This document shows, piece after piece, positions 1 through 8,566 of a stretch of DNA of 64,000 bases. Positions within the stretch are counted from its first letter, which is position 1. Every line of letters begins with the position of its first letter. Position numbers and translations under genes: made by a program. Where the stretch lies: assembly GCA_036526135.1 (NCBI GenBank), contig DATCZA010000001.1:46383-110382 (forward strand), in the 5' to 3' direction. This DNA comes from UBA2965 sp036526135. Its GTDB lineage: Bacteria; Pseudomonadota; Gammaproteobacteria; Pseudomonadales; Azotimanducaceae. The notes under the pieces are model-generated. The model was not told the DNA's origin, searched no databases, and worked only from the letters and a program-made list of their open reading frames with translations.

Positions 1-1
1 G

Positions 2-181
2 ATTCAGGCGCGCCACCCCGACGTGGACATCGGCAGCTACCCGTTCTTCCGAAACGACCGGTACGGCACCTCGCTGGTGATCCGCGGAACCGACGAGCGT
101 GAGCTGGAGGACGTTCTCGCGAAGGTCGAGGCCGCCATCGTCTCGGAAGGCGAGACGCCTCAGGACGTGCACCGGGCTTGA
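2..181 (+). CDS. C-terminal fragment of a CinA-like molybdopterin-binding protein (5' end outside window)
   Basis: An open frame enters from the left edge and ends in TGA at 179-181, giving 59 residues. The fragment contains IGSYPFF and a later GTSLVIRGTDE segment, which resemble the end of the stand-alone molybdopterin-binding (MoaB/Mog fold, CinA N-terminal) proteins often annotated as competence/damage-inducible protein A. The catalytic part is not in the window, so the assignment rests on this tail alone. It is followed by a 115-base gap before the next gene on the same strand. Confidence 0.5.
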   Translation: MQARHPDVDIGSYPFFRNDRYGTSLVIRGTDERELEDVLAKVEAAIVSEGETPQDVHRA

Positions 182-296
182 GCCCGCCCGCTCCTTCCGC
201 GCCAGGACGCCTGCGGCCAGGTGCCGGCGCCAGAGCGACTTCGTCCGCGGTATCGCGCGCGAAAACAGGATTAGAAACACAAGGAGACAGTTGAAG

Positions 297-1013
297 ATGA
301 ACCCGTCAGGAAAGAAAGCCGTCGTGCTCGGCGGCACGTCGGGCATCGGGCTCGCGACAGCTCGCCAGCTGATGGAAGCCGGCGCCCACGTGGTGGTCGT
401 CAGCCGATCTGACAGCAACGCCGCCGGCGCCCGGGAAACCCTGGGGGACTCGGCCGACATCCGTCAGCTGGACGTCCTGGACCGGAAGCGCATGGCCCGG
501 CTGTTCGAGCAACTCGCGCCGTTCGACATTCTCGTCAACGCGGCAACCGGCGGCGAACGCGCCACCGGGCCGTTCCTGCAGATGGACCTGGACGGGTTCC
601 AGGGCTCCTTCCGCAAGCTGTGGGGCTACGTCAACTCCGTTCGGCTCGGCGCCGAGCACATGGCCGAGGACGGCTGCATTACCCTGGTGAGCGGCTCGCC
701 GGCACGAAAGTGTCCGCCCGGCTTTGCGGCGATATCCAGCGTCGGCAACGCGGTAGAGGGGTTCGTACGAGCCGTCGCCGCCGAGATCGTTCCGCGACGG
801 ATCAACGCGGTGTCACCCGGCTTCATCGACACGCCCATGTTCCCGGTGGAAGGCGAGGCGCGGGAGAAATTCCTCGCTCAGGCGACCGCCGGCAACCTGA
901 TCAAACGGCCGGGCACCGCAGAAGAGGTCGCCCAGGCCATCCTCTTCACCATCCGCAACGACTTCGTGACGGGCACGACGGTGGACGTCGACGGAGGCGC
1001 CCTGCTGCCGTGA
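297..1013 (+). CDS. Atypical short-chain dehydrogenase/reductase lacking the catalytic Tyr/Lys
   Basis: A 238-residue Rossmann-fold SDR. The ATG at 297 follows AAGGAG at 281-286 and is preferred over the upstream in-frame start at 99. The nucleotide-binding GGTSGIG lies near residue 13, the NAA motif near residue 82, and the C-terminal VDVDGGALLP tail is typical. Where classical SDRs have YxxxK, this protein reads AAISSVGNAVEGF, so Tyr is replaced by Ile and Lys by Gly; a Ser is kept in VSGS. It may bind NAD(P) yet work differently or not be a dehydrogenase. The stop overlaps the next start (GTGA), so it is coupled to the hydrolase downstream. Confidence 0.85.
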   Translation: MNPSGKKAVVLGGTSGIGLATARQLMEAGAHVVVVSRSDSNAAGARETLGDSADIRQLDVLDRKRMARLFEQLAPFDILVNAATGGERATGPFLQMDLDGFQGSFRKLWGYVNSVRLGAEHMAEDGCITLVSGSPARKCPPGFAAISSVGNAVEGFVRAVAAEIVPRRINAVSPGFIDTPMFPVEGEAREKFLAQATAGNLIKRPGTAEEVAQAILFTIRNDFVTGTTVDVDGGALLP

Positions 1014-2032
1014 GATTCGCCGGGGAGCAACCATTTCGACCGCCCCGCCTGCTGAGCAACGGGCACGTCCAGACCGTTCTCGGCAACCGGGTGCGACAGT
1101 CCTGGGTCGAGCGTAAGGCGCAGCCGATGAAGGCGACCAGCGATGCACTCGTGCTCTGCACGTCCGAGGGCGTTCGGCTCCAGGCCCTTGCCAGCTTGCG
1201 AGATGGCGCGCCCACGGTGGTCATCATTCACGGCTGGCTGGGTCACGCCGATTCGAGCTACGTCCTTTCCGCCGCCGGCGAGCTCTGGGCACAGGGTTTT
1301 TCGGTGATCCGGCTGAACCTGCGCGATCACGGCGGGACGGCTCATCTGAACGAGGAGATGTTTCATTCCGCACGAACCCGCGAGGTCGTGGAAGCGGTAA
1401 CACAGCTGAGCACCGACTTCGCAACCGGCCCCGTCGGCGTGCTGGGTTATTCCCTGGGCGGCAACTTCGCGCTGCGGGTGGCGCGCGCCACCGGTCTGCC
1501 GACCCTTGCAGTCTGTCCGGCCGTAGACCCGGATCGGACCATGCAAGCCATCGATCAGGGCTGGATGGGCTACCGCCTGTACTTCGTCCGCAAGTGGCAA
1601 CAGGCGCTGGCTTCCAAGCAGCAGGCATTCCCCGCACGCTACGACTTCACCCGCGCTCTGGAGCTGAGGTCCGTCAGCGCGCTGACCGATCACTTCGTCC
1701 GCGACCATACCGACTACCCGAGCACGCGCGCCTACTTCGACCGCTACACGCTGACCGGGCCGGCGCTGTCCGGCACCGAGGCAACCGTCGTCTACGCGGC
1801 GGACGATCCCGTCATCCCGGTCGCGGGCTTCGCCGATCTGGCGCCGGGAATCGAACTCGTGCCGGTGGCGAGGGGCGGTCACTGCGCCTTCCTCGACCAC
1901 CCCAGGCGCGCCAGCTGGATCGACCGCTACGCGGCCGATCACTTCGCCCGACGACTCGGCCCGGCTCAGATCACCCCTGACGCGCCGAGCTCCGCACGCC
2001 GTTCCGGTAAAAGGCCCAGCAGCTCGCCGTAG
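1010..2032 (+). CDS. YheT-family alpha/beta hydrolase
   Basis: A 340-residue alpha/beta hydrolase starting at GTG 1010, four bases inside the preceding SDR. The N-terminus FRPPRLLSNGHVQTVLGN is the hallmark opening of the YheT/EMB8 family. The nucleophile elbow is GYSLGGN (Ser), the acid lies in ADDPVIP (Asp) and the base in GGHCAFLDHP (His), so the triad is complete. Members are esterase-like enzymes of unsettled substrate. The 3' end overlaps the convergent CoA-transferase gene by 67 bases. Confidence 0.85.
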   Translation: MRFAGEQPFRPPRLLSNGHVQTVLGNRVRQSWVERKAQPMKATSDALVLCTSEGVRLQALASLRDGAPTVVIIHGWLGHADSSYVLSAAGELWAQGFSVIRLNLRDHGGTAHLNEEMFHSARTREVVEAVTQLSTDFATGPVGVLGYSLGGNFALRVARATGLPTLAVCPAVDPDRTMQAIDQGWMGYRLYFVRKWQQALASKQQAFPARYDFTRALELRSVSALTDHFVRDHTDYPSTRAYFDRYTLTGPALSGTEATVVYAADDPVIPVAGFADLAPGIELVPVARGGHCAFLDHPRRASWIDRYAADHFARRLGPAQITPDAPSSARRSGKRPSSSP

Positions 2033-3153
2033 ACCTCTTCGTTGTGCTCGCCGAGCTCCGGGCCGTGCCAGCGGATACGGCCAGGCGTTTCCGAGAGCTT
2101 CGGCGCGACGTTCTGCATCTTGAGATTGGGAAATGCCCGGTGCGCTACGGCCACGATGGATTCCCGCGCCGCGTACTGAGGATCCGCGAGCATCTCCGGC
2201 GCCCGGTAGATTCTCCCGGCCGGCACGCCGTTCGACTCCAGAACGTCGAGCAACGCATCCGCCGCCAGCGTCCGGGTCCAGCGGGCAATGAGCTCGTCGA
2301 GCTCCTGCTGGTGCTCGCCCCGGGCCGCGTGGTCTCGATAGCGCGCGTCTTCCGTAAGCTCAAGCCGCTCCATGGCGCGGCAAAGGCGGGCGAACACGGA
2401 ATCCTGGTTGGCCCCGATGAGGATCATCTCCCCGTCGGCAGTGGGGTAGACGTTGGAAGGCGCGATCTTCGGAAGGATGGCGCCGCTGCGCTCACGGATG
2501 ACGCCGGCTTCGGTGAACTCGGGAATCGTCGACTCCATCATGGCCAGCACGGCTTCGTAGATGGCCGAATCCACCACCTGCCCTCGTCCGGTCGCATGCC
2601 GGCTGTGGAGGGCCGCCAGGGTGCCCAGGCAGGCGAAGGTGGCTGCCAGGGAGTCGCCGATGGAAAGCCCCACGCGGCTCGGCGGCCGGTCCGGGTCACC
2701 CGCCAGATAGCGTATACCGCCCATGGCCTCGCCGATCGAGCCGTAGCCCGCCCGGTGAGCGTATGGGCCCGTCTGTCCGAATCCCGACACCCTGACCATG
2801 ATGAGGCCCGGATTCAGCGCGGCAAGAGTGCCGTAGTCCAGGCCCCACTTCTCCATGGTGCCGGGCCGGAAGTTCTCGATCAGCACGTCCGCCTTGACCG
2901 CGAGCTGCTTGAGCAGCTCCTGCCCTTCTGCCTCGCGCAGGTTCAGCGTCACCGATTTCTTGTTGCGCGCGATAACCGGCCACCAGACGGGCGCGCCCTG
3001 GCCCCACCCGCGCATGGGATCCCCCGCACCGGGAGGTTCCACCTTGATCACTTCCGCACCGAAGTCACCCAGCAGCTGACCGCAGAAAGGCCCGGCAATC
3101 AGCTGGCCCAGCTCGACGACGCGTATGCCGTGCAGGGGCCCTTCAGACGACAT
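1966..3153 (-). CDS. CaiB/BaiF (class III) CoA transferase
   Basis: A 395-residue family III CoA transferase, which moves CoA between carboxylic acids through an aspartyl-CoA intermediate. It opens with LHGIRVVELGQLIAGPFCGQ and GAEVIKVEPPG, standard for the family. The catalytic Asp is the one in GQVVDSAIYEA (about residue 195), and GFGQTGPYAHRAGY is the conserved substrate-side loop. The ATG at 3153 overlaps the end of the HMG-CoA lyase gene by 11 bases, so the two are probably co-translated. The longer in-frame extension to 3216 has no family support. The acyl substrate cannot be read from the sequence. Confidence 0.9.
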   Translation of the reverse strand: MSSEGPLHGIRVVELGQLIAGPFCGQLLGDFGAEVIKVEPPGAGDPMRGWGQGAPVWWPVIARNKKSVTLNLREAEGQELLKQLAVKADVLIENFRPGTMEKWGLDYGTLAALNPGLIMVRVSGFGQTGPYAHRAGYGSIGEAMGGIRYLAGDPDRPPSRVGLSIGDSLAATFACLGTLAALHSRHATGRGQVVDSAIYEAVLAMMESTIPEFTEAGVIRERSGAILPKIAPSNVYPTADGEMILIGANQDSVFARLCRAMERLELTEDARYRDHAARGEHQQELDELIARWTRTLAADALLDVLESNGVPAGRIYRAPEMLADPQYAARESIVAVAHRAFPNLKMQNVAPKLSETPGRIRWHGPELGEHNEEVYGELLGLLPERRAELGASGVI

Positions 3154-4078
3154 CGACGGGCTCGGGCTGCGGAAAACCGCCGGCACGCAGAAGGCTCGAC
3201 GGCACCGGACGACCAAGCACCCCCTGCAACCATTCCGCCCCGGCCAGCAGGCGTTCGAGGGACAACCCGTGGTCTACGCCCATGCGATCGAGCATGTAAA
3301 CGAGATCCTCGGTGGCGATGTTGCCGGTGGCGTTGGGGGCGAAGGGGCAACCGCCGATACCGCCGATGCTGGCGTCCAGGGTGGCAACCCCCGCCTGCAG
3401 GGCGGCGAAGGCGTTGGCAATGCCGGTGTTACGGGTGTCGTGAAAGTGGGCCCTCAACGGGATGTCCGGGCCGACGGCTTCTGCCACCGCGCTGAACGCC
3501 TCGAGCACCTGACCGGGAACGCCGACCCCCACCGTGTCGGCCAGGCCGATCTCCACCGGTCCCTCTTCGGCAATGGCCGACGCGATCGCCACGACGCGCT
3601 GGACGGGCACCTCGCCCTCGAAGGGGCAACCGAACGCCACGGCAATGGTCGCCTGGGCGCGCAGCCCTCTCAAACGCGCGTCCCGCAGCACCGAACGGGC
3701 CATGGCGACGTTGGCGGCAACGTCCATGCCCTGATTGCGCTGGCCGAACGTGTCGGTGGCCGGAACGACCAGCCCGGCCTCGTCGAGACGCTCAGTGGCC
3801 AAAAGACGCTCGTAGCCGCGCTGGTTCATCACCAGGCCGGTGTAGATCACGTCTCCACGCTGCGGCAGGCCCAGGCACACGGCTTCCGCATCGGCCATCT
3901 GTGGAACCCGAGCAGGGTGGGCAAAGCTGACCGCCTCCAGCCGGCGACAGCCCGCCTCGAGGGCCAGGTCGATGAGGGCCAGCTTGTTCTGCGTGCTGAG
4001 CACCTCGGCTTCGTTCTGCAGCCCGTCGCGGGGGCTCACCTCCATGACGGTCACGGCCCGCTGGTCGGCTTCTGACAT
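3143..4078 (-). CDS. mvaB: Hydroxymethylglutaryl-CoA lyase family protein
   Basis: A 311-residue TIM-barrel lyase that cleaves 3-hydroxy-3-methylglutaryl-CoA (or an analogue) to acetyl-CoA and an acetoacetate-type product, the last step of leucine and Atu-type isoprenoid catabolism. Visible motifs are SPRDGLQNE near the start, the metal-binding HFHDTRNTG, and the catalytic Cys244 in GGIGGCPFAPNATGN. The start has an excellent AGGAGGT ribosome site. It lies 45 bases downstream of glnS on the same strand and overlaps the CoA transferase, suggesting a glnS-lyase-transferase transcript. The Atu-like carboxylase locus at 48-55 kb could supply its substrate. Confidence 0.9.
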   Translation of the reverse strand: MSEADQRAVTVMEVSPRDGLQNEAEVLSTQNKLALIDLALEAGCRRLEAVSFAHPARVPQMADAEAVCLGLPQRGDVIYTGLVMNQRGYERLLATERLDEAGLVVPATDTFGQRNQGMDVAANVAMARSVLRDARLRGLRAQATIAVAFGCPFEGEVPVQRVVAIASAIAEEGPVEIGLADTVGVGVPGQVLEAFSAVAEAVGPDIPLRAHFHDTRNTGIANAFAALQAGVATLDASIGGIGGCPFAPNATGNIATEDLVYMLDRMGVDHGLSLERLLAGAEWLQGVLGRPVPSSLLRAGGFPQPEPVDVV

Positions 4079-4123
4079 TTACGTGACCTCCTGGTTATGC
4101 CCTGAACGGACCACCGCGACGGC

Positions 4124-5761
4124 CTAAGGAGCGGGCTTCCAGCTGTCCCGGAGCGTCACCGTGCGGTTGAAAACCCCATCGAGCTGAGAGTCCTTGCAGA
4201 AATAGCCCTGTCGCTCGAACTGAAACCTTCTCGCGGCGCTCGCCGCCACCGCCGGTTCAACGAAACCGGACATCTCGGCCAGCGACTGCGTATTGAGCTC
4301 GCCGACGAGCTCCTCGCCACGCGGCGCGGGGACGGTGAAGAGCCGATCGTACAGCCTGATTCGTGTTGGCATGCCCGTGGCCGCCGATACCCAGTGAATG
4401 ACGCCTTTGGGCTTGAGGCCGCTGGTGTCCGCGCCGCTCTTCGAGTCGGAGAAATAGGTGCAGCGCAGCTCGGCGATGTTTCCCACCTCGTCCCTGACCA
4501 CCTCGTCGCACCGGATCACGTAGGCGTAGCGCAGGCGCACCATCTCGTTGGGAGACAGACGCTTGTACTTCCTCGGCGGTTCCTCCATGAAGTCGGCGCG
4601 CTCGATGTATATCTCCGGGCCGAACGGCAGCTCGCGCTCGCCCAACTCTGCCTCGTTGGGATGCCACGGCGCCACCAGATACTCCTCGGCGCCCGGGTGG
4701 TTGGTGATCACCACCTTGAGCGGGTCCAAAACGGCCATGCCTCGGGGCGCGGAGCTTTCCAGATCCTGTCGGATGCAGAACTCCAGCAGGTTCATCTCCA
4801 CCATACCGTCCTGCTTGGTCACCCCGATACGGCGGCAGAACTCGCGAATTGCTCCAGGGGTCACCCCGCGACGCCTGAGACCTGCGATGGTCGGCATGCG
4901 CGGGTCGTCCCAGCCTTCCACCAGCCCTTCCGCCACCAGGCGGTGCAGGAGACGCTTGCTCATGACCGTGTACTCGAGCCCCAGGCGGGAAAACTCGATC
5001 TGCGGCGGGTGAAAGTTGATGTTGATGTTGTCCAGCACCCAGTCGTAGAGGGGCCGGTGGTCCTCGAATTCCAGCGTGCAAAGCGAGTGCGTGATCCCTT
5101 CCAGGGCATCGCAGATGCAGTGCGTGAAGTCGTACATCGGGTAGATCACCCAGGCATCACCCGTTCGCTGATGAGAAGCATGGCGGATCCGGTAGATCAC
5201 GGGATCGCGCATGTTGATGTTCGGGGACGCCATGTCGATCTTCGCCCGCAGAACGTGCTCACCGTCCGCAAACTCGCCTTCGCGCATGCGCCGGAAGAGA
5301 TCGAGGTTCTCCTCCACGGATCGGTCGCGATAGGGACTCTCGGTGCCGGGCTCGGTGAGGGACCCCCGGGTCGCCCGGATCTCGTCACCGGTCAGGCTGC
5401 AGACGTAGGCCTTGCCCTGCTCGATCAGCTGCGCGGCAAAGCCGTAGAGCTCCTCGAAATAGTCCGAGGCGTGGGTGAGGTGGTCGCCCCAGTCGTAACC
5501 CAGCCAGCGCACGTCCTCCTGAATGGCCAGGGCGAACTCCTCGCTCTCCTTGAGCGGGTTGGTGTCGTCGAAGCGAAGATAGGTGTAGCCCCCGAACTCC
5601 TCGGCAACCCCGAAGTTCAGGCAGATGGACTTGGCGTGGCCGATGTGCAGATGCCCGTTCGGCTCCGGCGGAAATCGAGTCACCACGCCGCCCTTCACGA
5701 CGCCGCTGGCAAGGTCCGCGCGAATGCGCTGGCGTATGAAGTCGTTGGGTTCTTCGGCCAT
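4124..5761 (-). CDS. glnS: Glutaminyl-tRNA synthetase
   Basis: A 545-residue class I aminoacyl-tRNA synthetase, close to the E. coli length of 554. It charges tRNA-Gln with glutamine in the cytosol. The HIGH-type motif appears as PPEPNGHLHIGHAKS near residue 33 and the KMSKS-type motif as VMSKRLL; the C-terminal beta-barrel anticodon-binding region is complete (ends in SQLDGVFNRTVTLRDSW). Direct GlnRS in bacteria is mostly confined to gamma- and betaproteobacteria and a few others, which helps place the organism. A TAGAAT at 5792-5797 on the minus strand could be its -10 element. Confidence 0.98.
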   Translation of the reverse strand: MAEEPNDFIRQRIRADLASGVVKGGVVTRFPPEPNGHLHIGHAKSICLNFGVAEEFGGYTYLRFDDTNPLKESEEFALAIQEDVRWLGYDWGDHLTHASDYFEELYGFAAQLIEQGKAYVCSLTGDEIRATRGSLTEPGTESPYRDRSVEENLDLFRRMREGEFADGEHVLRAKIDMASPNINMRDPVIYRIRHASHQRTGDAWVIYPMYDFTHCICDALEGITHSLCTLEFEDHRPLYDWVLDNININFHPPQIEFSRLGLEYTVMSKRLLHRLVAEGLVEGWDDPRMPTIAGLRRRGVTPGAIREFCRRIGVTKQDGMVEMNLLEFCIRQDLESSAPRGMAVLDPLKVVITNHPGAEEYLVAPWHPNEAELGERELPFGPEIYIERADFMEEPPRKYKRLSPNEMVRLRYAYVIRCDEVVRDEVGNIAELRCTYFSDSKSGADTSGLKPKGVIHWVSAATGMPTRIRLYDRLFTVPAPRGEELVGELNTQSLAEMSGFVEPAVAASAARRFQFERQGYFCKDSQLDGVFNRTVTLRDSWKPAP

Positions 5762-5822
5762 CGGCCCATCTACGGAATCTGCGGGGCGCGTATTCTAACC
5801 AAAGGCCGAAACCGGCGTCTGC

Positions 5823-5831
5823 TGCTAATAT
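5823..5831 (+). promoter_or_regulatory. Candidate extended -10 promoter element for the transglutaminase gene
   Basis: TGC followed by TAATAT at 5826-5831 forms an extended -10 sequence 27 bases before the GTG start at 5859. No good -35 box is seen, which is acceptable for extended -10 promoters. Confidence 0.35.
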
Positions 5832-5858
5832 TCTTCGGGAAAGCACAGGGGGAGCTTC

Positions 5859-7262
5859 GTGACTTTACGGTTGATCGTCGCCGGCGCGATCTGCATCGCG
5901 CTCGGCGCGGGATCGGTCCTGCTCGAGCAACATGCCTCCCAAGCCGTCCAGAGCGCCCGTCACTTCCTCGGTGAACGCTGGTACGTCCTGGAGCTCGGCG
6001 GTCGCCAGGTCGGCTACCTGCACACCGGCGCCAGCCACGATCGCGAGGGCCAATGGCAGTTCCGCAGCGAGCTGCGATTCGCGCTGCAGCCCGACGAGGC
6101 GGTCACCGTCGAAGACGAGCTGACCTTCGCTGCCGTGGCACCTCATCCTCTCTCCGAGGCCACTCACCGCATCAGCCAGCCAGGCAGCACACAGCTCGTC
6201 GTCATCAGGAGAGACGCGACGCACTACTCGGCGATCGTCTCGTCGACTGAAGGGGAACGCGGCGAACCCACGGCCAGGCTGGACTGGTCTTACGCGCTCG
6301 GCGACTACCTGGCTTTCGAGACCTGGCTGAGGACCGCCTCGCCGCCCCCAGGCGCCGCCAGGACCGTGCCCACCTTGAATTTCTCCCGGCTCGCGCCGTT
6401 TGCCAAGGCGTACCGGATCGCGGAGCGAAACCCGACAGGGTATCGCGTGTCCAGCCCCGACCCTCTGGATGAGACCATCATCCAGCTCGATGACGACCAC
6501 CTGCCCGTCACCCTGGAAATGGCCGGACTGTTCAAGCTGCGCCGCACCAGCCGGGACCTGGCCGTGGGCGGGCGCAGCCCTCTGAAGGCCGCCACCTACT
6601 ACGTTCCTGCAGACCAGCGACTGCCCAACCACACCCAGATCGAGACGATCGTTCTCGGCGTGCACGGCGCCCCAGACGCCCGCCGTCTCTGGCCGCAGGC
6701 CGAGGGCCGATCGGGGAGCTGGACACTGACGCTGAATGCCAACCCGGTGTCATCCGACGCGGATCCACGCGATCACACCGCAACGACGCTAGAGTTTCCG
6801 GCCACTGACGAGCGCATCGTCGAGCTCGCGCGCACCGCGGTCGCGGGTACGAGCGGGCAAGCTGAGCGGGTGGCCGCGCTCACCCGGTTCGTCCATCACT
6901 ACCTGACCTACGCGCCGGGCGGGGCCTCGCGTCCCGTGCTGGCGCTGCTCGACGAACCGGTCGGCGACTGCACGGAGCACGCCGACCTCTTCACCACCCT
7001 GGCCCGCAGCCTGAACATTCCCGCCCGGACCGTCTTCGGTCTGGCCTACGCCGATCGGGAGGAGCCCGCGTTCGCCTTCCACGCGTGGAACGAGGTGTCC
7101 TTGGACGAGACGTGGCGGCCGGTGGACCCGACATGGAACCTGCTTCGCGTCGACGCCACCCACATACCGCTGCCCAGCAATCGCGGGGCGGCCCTGGCCC
7201 TGATCACGGGCGCAACGAAACTCAGCTTTTCCGTGCTCGAGGTCGGCTACTTCGACGACTAG
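5859..7262 (+). CDS. Membrane-anchored transglutaminase-like protease-fold protein
   Basis: A 467-residue protein with a hydrophobic N-terminal segment (about residues 4-22), then a beta-rich region of about 300 residues, then a transglutaminase core. The Cys-His-Asp triad is visible as GDCTEHADLFTTLAR (Cys), FHAWNEV (His) and PVDPTWN (Asp). Such envelope-facing proteins are thought to act as peptidases or amidases rather than crosslinking enzymes. The GTG start at 5859 has AGGGGGA at 5847-5853. The gene is divergent from glnS, and its stop shares the palindrome CTAG with the stop of the convergent thioesterase. The exact substrate is unknown. Confidence 0.85.
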   Translation: MTLRLIVAGAICIALGAGSVLLEQHASQAVQSARHFLGERWYVLELGGRQVGYLHTGASHDREGQWQFRSELRFALQPDEAVTVEDELTFAAVAPHPLSEATHRISQPGSTQLVVIRRDATHYSAIVSSTEGERGEPTARLDWSYALGDYLAFETWLRTASPPPGAARTVPTLNFSRLAPFAKAYRIAERNPTGYRVSSPDPLDETIIQLDDDHLPVTLEMAGLFKLRRTSRDLAVGGRSPLKAATYYVPADQRLPNHTQIETIVLGVHGAPDARRLWPQAEGRSGSWTLTLNANPVSSDADPRDHTATTLEFPATDERIVELARTAVAGTSGQAERVAALTRFVHHYLTYAPGGASRPVLALLDEPVGDCTEHADLFTTLARSLNIPARTVFGLAYADREEPAFAFHAWNEVSLDETWRPVDPTWNLLRVDATHIPLPSNRGAALALITGATKLSFSVLEVGYFDD

Positions 7263-8155
7263 CCGGGGGCGGCGCTGCGGCGTCTGATCAGACCCTCCTG
7301 GGATACGGAAGCGACCAGCTTGCCGTCTCGTGAAAATATCTCCGCCTGAATGAGCGCCCGCCCGCCCCGGGCCATGGTCGTCCTTTTGTGAACGAGCAGC
7401 CAGTCGGCGATGGGCACGGCCCGATGAAACCACAGCGCGTGGTCCAGGCTCGCCATGCGCACCTCGGCGCGGCTGATCGACTCCACATGGGGAAGGACCC
7501 CGGTCGAGACCAGGCCCACGTCGGAGGCGTAGGCGAGCAGCGACCGGGCCAGCGGGTCATCGTCGGGATCCACTTCGCCCGCGAAGCGGATCCACACGGG
7601 GTTCCAGTGCCGGTTTGCCGCCCACTCGTCGCTGCCCGGCTTGAACACCGAGCGAAGCTCAAACGGCCGCGGCCGGCCGGCCATGGGGCTCAAGTGCGGA
7701 TCGTCTCCCGTCAGCCGGCTCACCACGGCGATGTCCCCCTCCAGCTCCTCAGGGGGCGGCACGTTGGGCATGGGGTGCGCATGCTCGAATCCCGCCTCGT
7801 CGACCTGGAAGGAGACGTCCAGGCTGAAGATCGCCTCCCCCGATTGGATGGCCACCACGCGTCGGGTAGCAAAGCTCCTGCCGTCGCGAATGCGGTCCAC
7901 CTCGTAGAGCACGGGTCTCCCCGCATTGCCCGCGCGCATGAAGTAACCGTGAAGAGAGTGAGCCGAGCGGCCCTCGACGGTCAGGCAGGCGGCCCGCAGG
8001 GACTGCGACAGAACCTGTCCGCCGAAGAGGCGGAACTCGCCGCGGACCTCGTTGGCACCCAGAAAGAGATTCTGCTCGATGCATTCCAGGTCCAGCACTT
8101 CCAGCAGGCGCGCCGCGCGTCGCGATTGATCCGTGTCCTGAGTCATGGCGTGCAT
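7259..8155 (-). CDS. tesB: Acyl-CoA thioesterase II (TesB family)
   Basis: A 298-residue double-hotdog thioesterase that hydrolyses acyl-CoA to free acid and CoA in the cytosol. Family features are LFGGQVLSQSL and HSLHGYFMRAG in the N-terminal hotdog; in the second hotdog SLLAYASDVGLV carries the catalytic Asp, and SVSQEGLIR carries the Gln. TesB of E. coli has 286 residues. ATG codons at 8155 and 8146 are both possible starts; neither has a clear ribosome site, so the first is used. The longer ORF reaching 8278 is rejected because its extension is Arg-rich shadow sequence. Confidence 0.92.
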   Translation of the reverse strand: MHAMTQDTDQSRRAARLLEVLDLECIEQNLFLGANEVRGEFRLFGGQVLSQSLRAACLTVEGRSAHSLHGYFMRAGNAGRPVLYEVDRIRDGRSFATRRVVAIQSGEAIFSLDVSFQVDEAGFEHAHPMPNVPPPEELEGDIAVVSRLTGDDPHLSPMAGRPRPFELRSVFKPGSDEWAANRHWNPVWIRFAGEVDPDDDPLARSLLAYASDVGLVSTGVLPHVESISRAEVRMASLDHALWFHRAVPIADWLLVHKRTTMARGGRALIQAEIFSRDGKLVASVSQEGLIRRRSAAPG

Positions 8156-8264
8156 TGTAGATTCACGAGGGAATGACGAATACCCACGGCCGGTAACCGG
8201 ATCCTGCGGGCGCCGGCCGCGCGCCCGGCGGCGGCTCCCGACGCGGTCTCGTGGGGCCCAGGCG

Positions 8265-8293
8265 TTGAACCTGCCCACGGATGCCAGTAAGCT
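8265..8293 (+). promoter_or_regulatory. Weak sigma70-like promoter candidate upstream of small ORF and ABC exporter
   Basis: TTGAAC (8265-8270) is separated by 17 bases from TAAGCT (8288-8293). The spacing is ideal but the -10 match is poor. It would give a leader of about 270 bases that includes the small ORF and both hairpins. Confidence 0.25.
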
Positions 8294-8333
8294 TGCCGCC
8301 CTGTTTGACTCACCGTCCCGTCAGGAGGCCACC

Positions 8334-8396
8334 ATGAGCTGGATGAACAGCCGACCGACCGTTGCCCGATACGGAGACAACGCGCGAAAGCGGTGA
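8334..8396 (+). CDS. Putative 20-residue leader peptide
   Basis: A 20-codon ORF (begins MSWMNS, ends NARKR, stop TGA) with the best ribosome site in the neighbourhood: AGGAGG at 8323-8328, five bases before the ATG. It lies 170 bases upstream of the ABC exporter on the same strand. The peptide is basic (five Arg/Lys) with one Trp. It has no signal peptide or membrane segment. I recognise no family. It may be a translated leader controlling the transporter, or a small protein. Confidence 0.4.
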   Translation: MSWMNSRPTVARYGDNARKR

Positions 8397-8424
8397 GCCC
8401 GTCCTTCGTCTGAAATAGACCCCC

Positions 8425-8471
8425 GCCGGCATCTGCCGGCCTGTGATGAGGACCCGCTCACCAGCGAGCGG
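8425..8471 (+). promoter_or_regulatory. Tandem hairpins between small ORF and ABC exporter
   Basis: Two perfect inverted repeats. The first is GCCGGC, ATCT, GCCGGC at 8425-8440. The second is CCGCTC, a six-base loop, GAGCGG at 8454-8471. No U-run follows either, so they are not standard intrinsic terminators. They could be part of an attenuation or mRNA-processing element. Confidence 0.4.
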
Positions 8472-8566
8472 ATCCCCCTGCAGTCATCTTCGACCCCGAT
8501 CCGCTCCGCGCCTGCCCAACCGGGCCCAGGACCCATGCAACCGAGAATCTGCGGGAGCGATTGACG

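Larger units (their letters stand above)
8156..8566. other. 411-base leader region between tesB and the ABC exporter
   Basis: This intergenic stretch lacks a long gene but is structured. It holds a possible promoter (8265-8293), a 20-codon ORF with a strong ribosome site (8334-8396), and two GC-rich hairpins (8425-8440 and 8454-8471), before the ABC exporter start at 8567. The order promoter, small ORF, hairpins, transporter resembles a leader or attenuator arrangement. Confidence 0.5.

Noticed and set aside
2044..3495. 483-residue open frame on the plus strand
   Set aside because: Antisense to the CoA transferase and HMG-CoA lyase genes; no motif, shadow composition.
4394..5974. 526-residue open frame on the plus strand
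   Set aside because: Antisense to glnS and overlapping the transglutaminase start; shadow frame.
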